Positions 4,707-5,118 of a DNA stretch of 5,118 nucleotides are shown one piece after another; position 1 is the stretch's first letter; each line of letters starts with the position of its first letter. The notes under the pieces were generated by a model, which did not search any database, was not told the DNA's origin, and worked only from the letters and a program-made list of their open reading frames with translations. The stretch comes from an uncultured Chloroflexota bacterium (lineage in GTDB: Bacteria; Chloroflexota; Limnocylindria; Limnocylindrales; Limnocylindraceae), in contig CAINCM010000188.1 in NCBI GenBank assembly GCA_903847005.1, forward strand, positions 1 to 5,118, in the 5' to 3' direction. The position numbers and the translations under genes were made by a program.

Positions 4707-5118
4707 GCGTCCACTCTAGCGCAACCCACTCACCCTCTTCCCATCTCCCGACGAGACGCAGGCCGAGTCGAGTGAAGGCGGCAACGGTCTCGTCGGCGCG
4801 CTCGACAAAGATTCCGCTGATCAAGAGCCGACCGCCTGGCGCAACGGCGGCGACGAGGAGCGGTGCGAGTTCGATCTGCAGCGCCGCCACAAGATTCGCC
4901 ACCACCAACGGCGCGGGTGCGCCGACCGGCAGTGATCCGAGCGCAACACGACTCCGTGCTGCGAGTCCGTTCTGCGCAAGGTTCCGTTGCGCCGCCTCCA
5001 CGGCGAGTGGGTCCACATCGATGCCGCTCCCACGTGGGGCGCCGAGCTGCAACGCGGCAGCGAGGAGGATGCCGCTCCCCGTTCCAACATCGAGGATCCC
5101 CACGCCGTCATCCCGAAG
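4699..5118 (-). CDS. prmA: Ribosomal protein L11 methyltransferase PrmA, C-terminal part (5' end beyond right edge)
   Basis: PrmA uses S-adenosylmethionine to trimethylate amino groups of ribosomal protein L11. The frame is open from the right edge to a TGA at 4699-4701, giving 139 residues. This is the class I methyltransferase domain. Motif I is ILDVGTGSGIL (8-18 of the fragment), the acidic motif is GIDVDPLAVEAAQRNLAQNG (32-51), the PrmA-type VVANLVA is at 72-78, then APGGRLLISGIF, and the end is EEGEWVALEW. The segment order and the EGEWVAL end are typical of PrmA rather than of other methyltransferases. The N-terminal substrate-recognition domain (usually about 100-150 residues) must lie to the right. 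The codon at 5103 is an internal GTG in the middle of the motif I strand and not a real start; the frame continues upstream as LRDDG. The 3' end overlaps the HIT start by 8 bases. Confidence 0.93.
   Translation of the reverse strand, partial: LRDDGVGILDVGTGSGILLAAALQLGAPRGSGIDVDPLAVEAAQRNLAQNGLAARSRVALGSLPVGAPAPLVVANLVAALQIELAPLLVAAVAPGGRLLISGIFVERADETVAAFTRLGLRLVGRWEEGEWVALEWTHG

Noticed and set aside
1..5118. A novel defence, mobile or biosynthetic system
   Set aside because: All genes but one belong to well-known housekeeping families. There are no transposases, integrases, repeats of array type, toxin-antitoxin pairs or composition breaks. The single unknown gene does not by itself make a system.

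Overview
The window is a compact, GC-rich (roughly two-thirds G+C by eye) bacterial chromosomal segment in which every gene I can support lies on the minus strand. Read in transcription order (right to left) it holds: the 3' part of prmA (L11 methyltransferase, cut by the right edge), a histidine-triad (HIT) hydrolase, a small single-pass membrane protein of unknown function, rpsU (ribosomal protein bS21), a GatB/YqeY-like protein, ybeY (rRNA endonuclease), pth (peptidyl-tRNA hydrolase) and the 5' part of mfd (transcription-repair coupling factor, cut by the left edge). No RNA genes, insertion sequences, CRISPR arrays, prophage genes or rho-independent terminators are visible, and no stretch of 300 bases lacks a gene.

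Layout. From 5118 to 3784, prmA, the HIT gene and the membrane-protein gene run head to tail with overlapping stop and start codons. A 52-base gap (3732-3783) then precedes rpsU. It carries a perfect consensus Shine-Dalgarno sequence facing a perfect complementary CCTCCT a few bases upstream. After rpsU, a 48-base gap with a short inverted repeat over the rpsU stop codon leads to yqeY. From yqeY on, ybeY, pth and mfd are joined by 4-base stop/start overlaps (ATGA, GTGA, GTGA). This looks like one transcript, or two with a break in the gap before rpsU.

The genes share a theme: ribosome modification (PrmA), ribosome structure (bS21), rRNA processing and quality control (YbeY), recycling of peptidyl-tRNA (Pth), a tRNA-amidotransferase-related protein (YqeY), and rescue of RNA polymerase stalled at DNA lesions (Mfd). 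This is housekeeping DNA rather than an accessory island. The gene set (rpsU-yqeY-ybeY with HIT and prmA, and pth-mfd) together with the high GC suggests a Gram-positive-like or Chloroflexota-type lineage. That placement is inferred from memory of gene neighbourhoods and is of low confidence.

I do not see a previously undescribed multi-gene system here. The most interesting points are the possible anti-Shine-Dalgarno hairpin that could mask the rpsU ribosome binding site, the unrecognised membrane protein inside a translation operon, and lineage-specific additions to YbeY (an Arg/His-rich insert) and Pth (a ~50-residue acidic, proline/glycine-rich tail).
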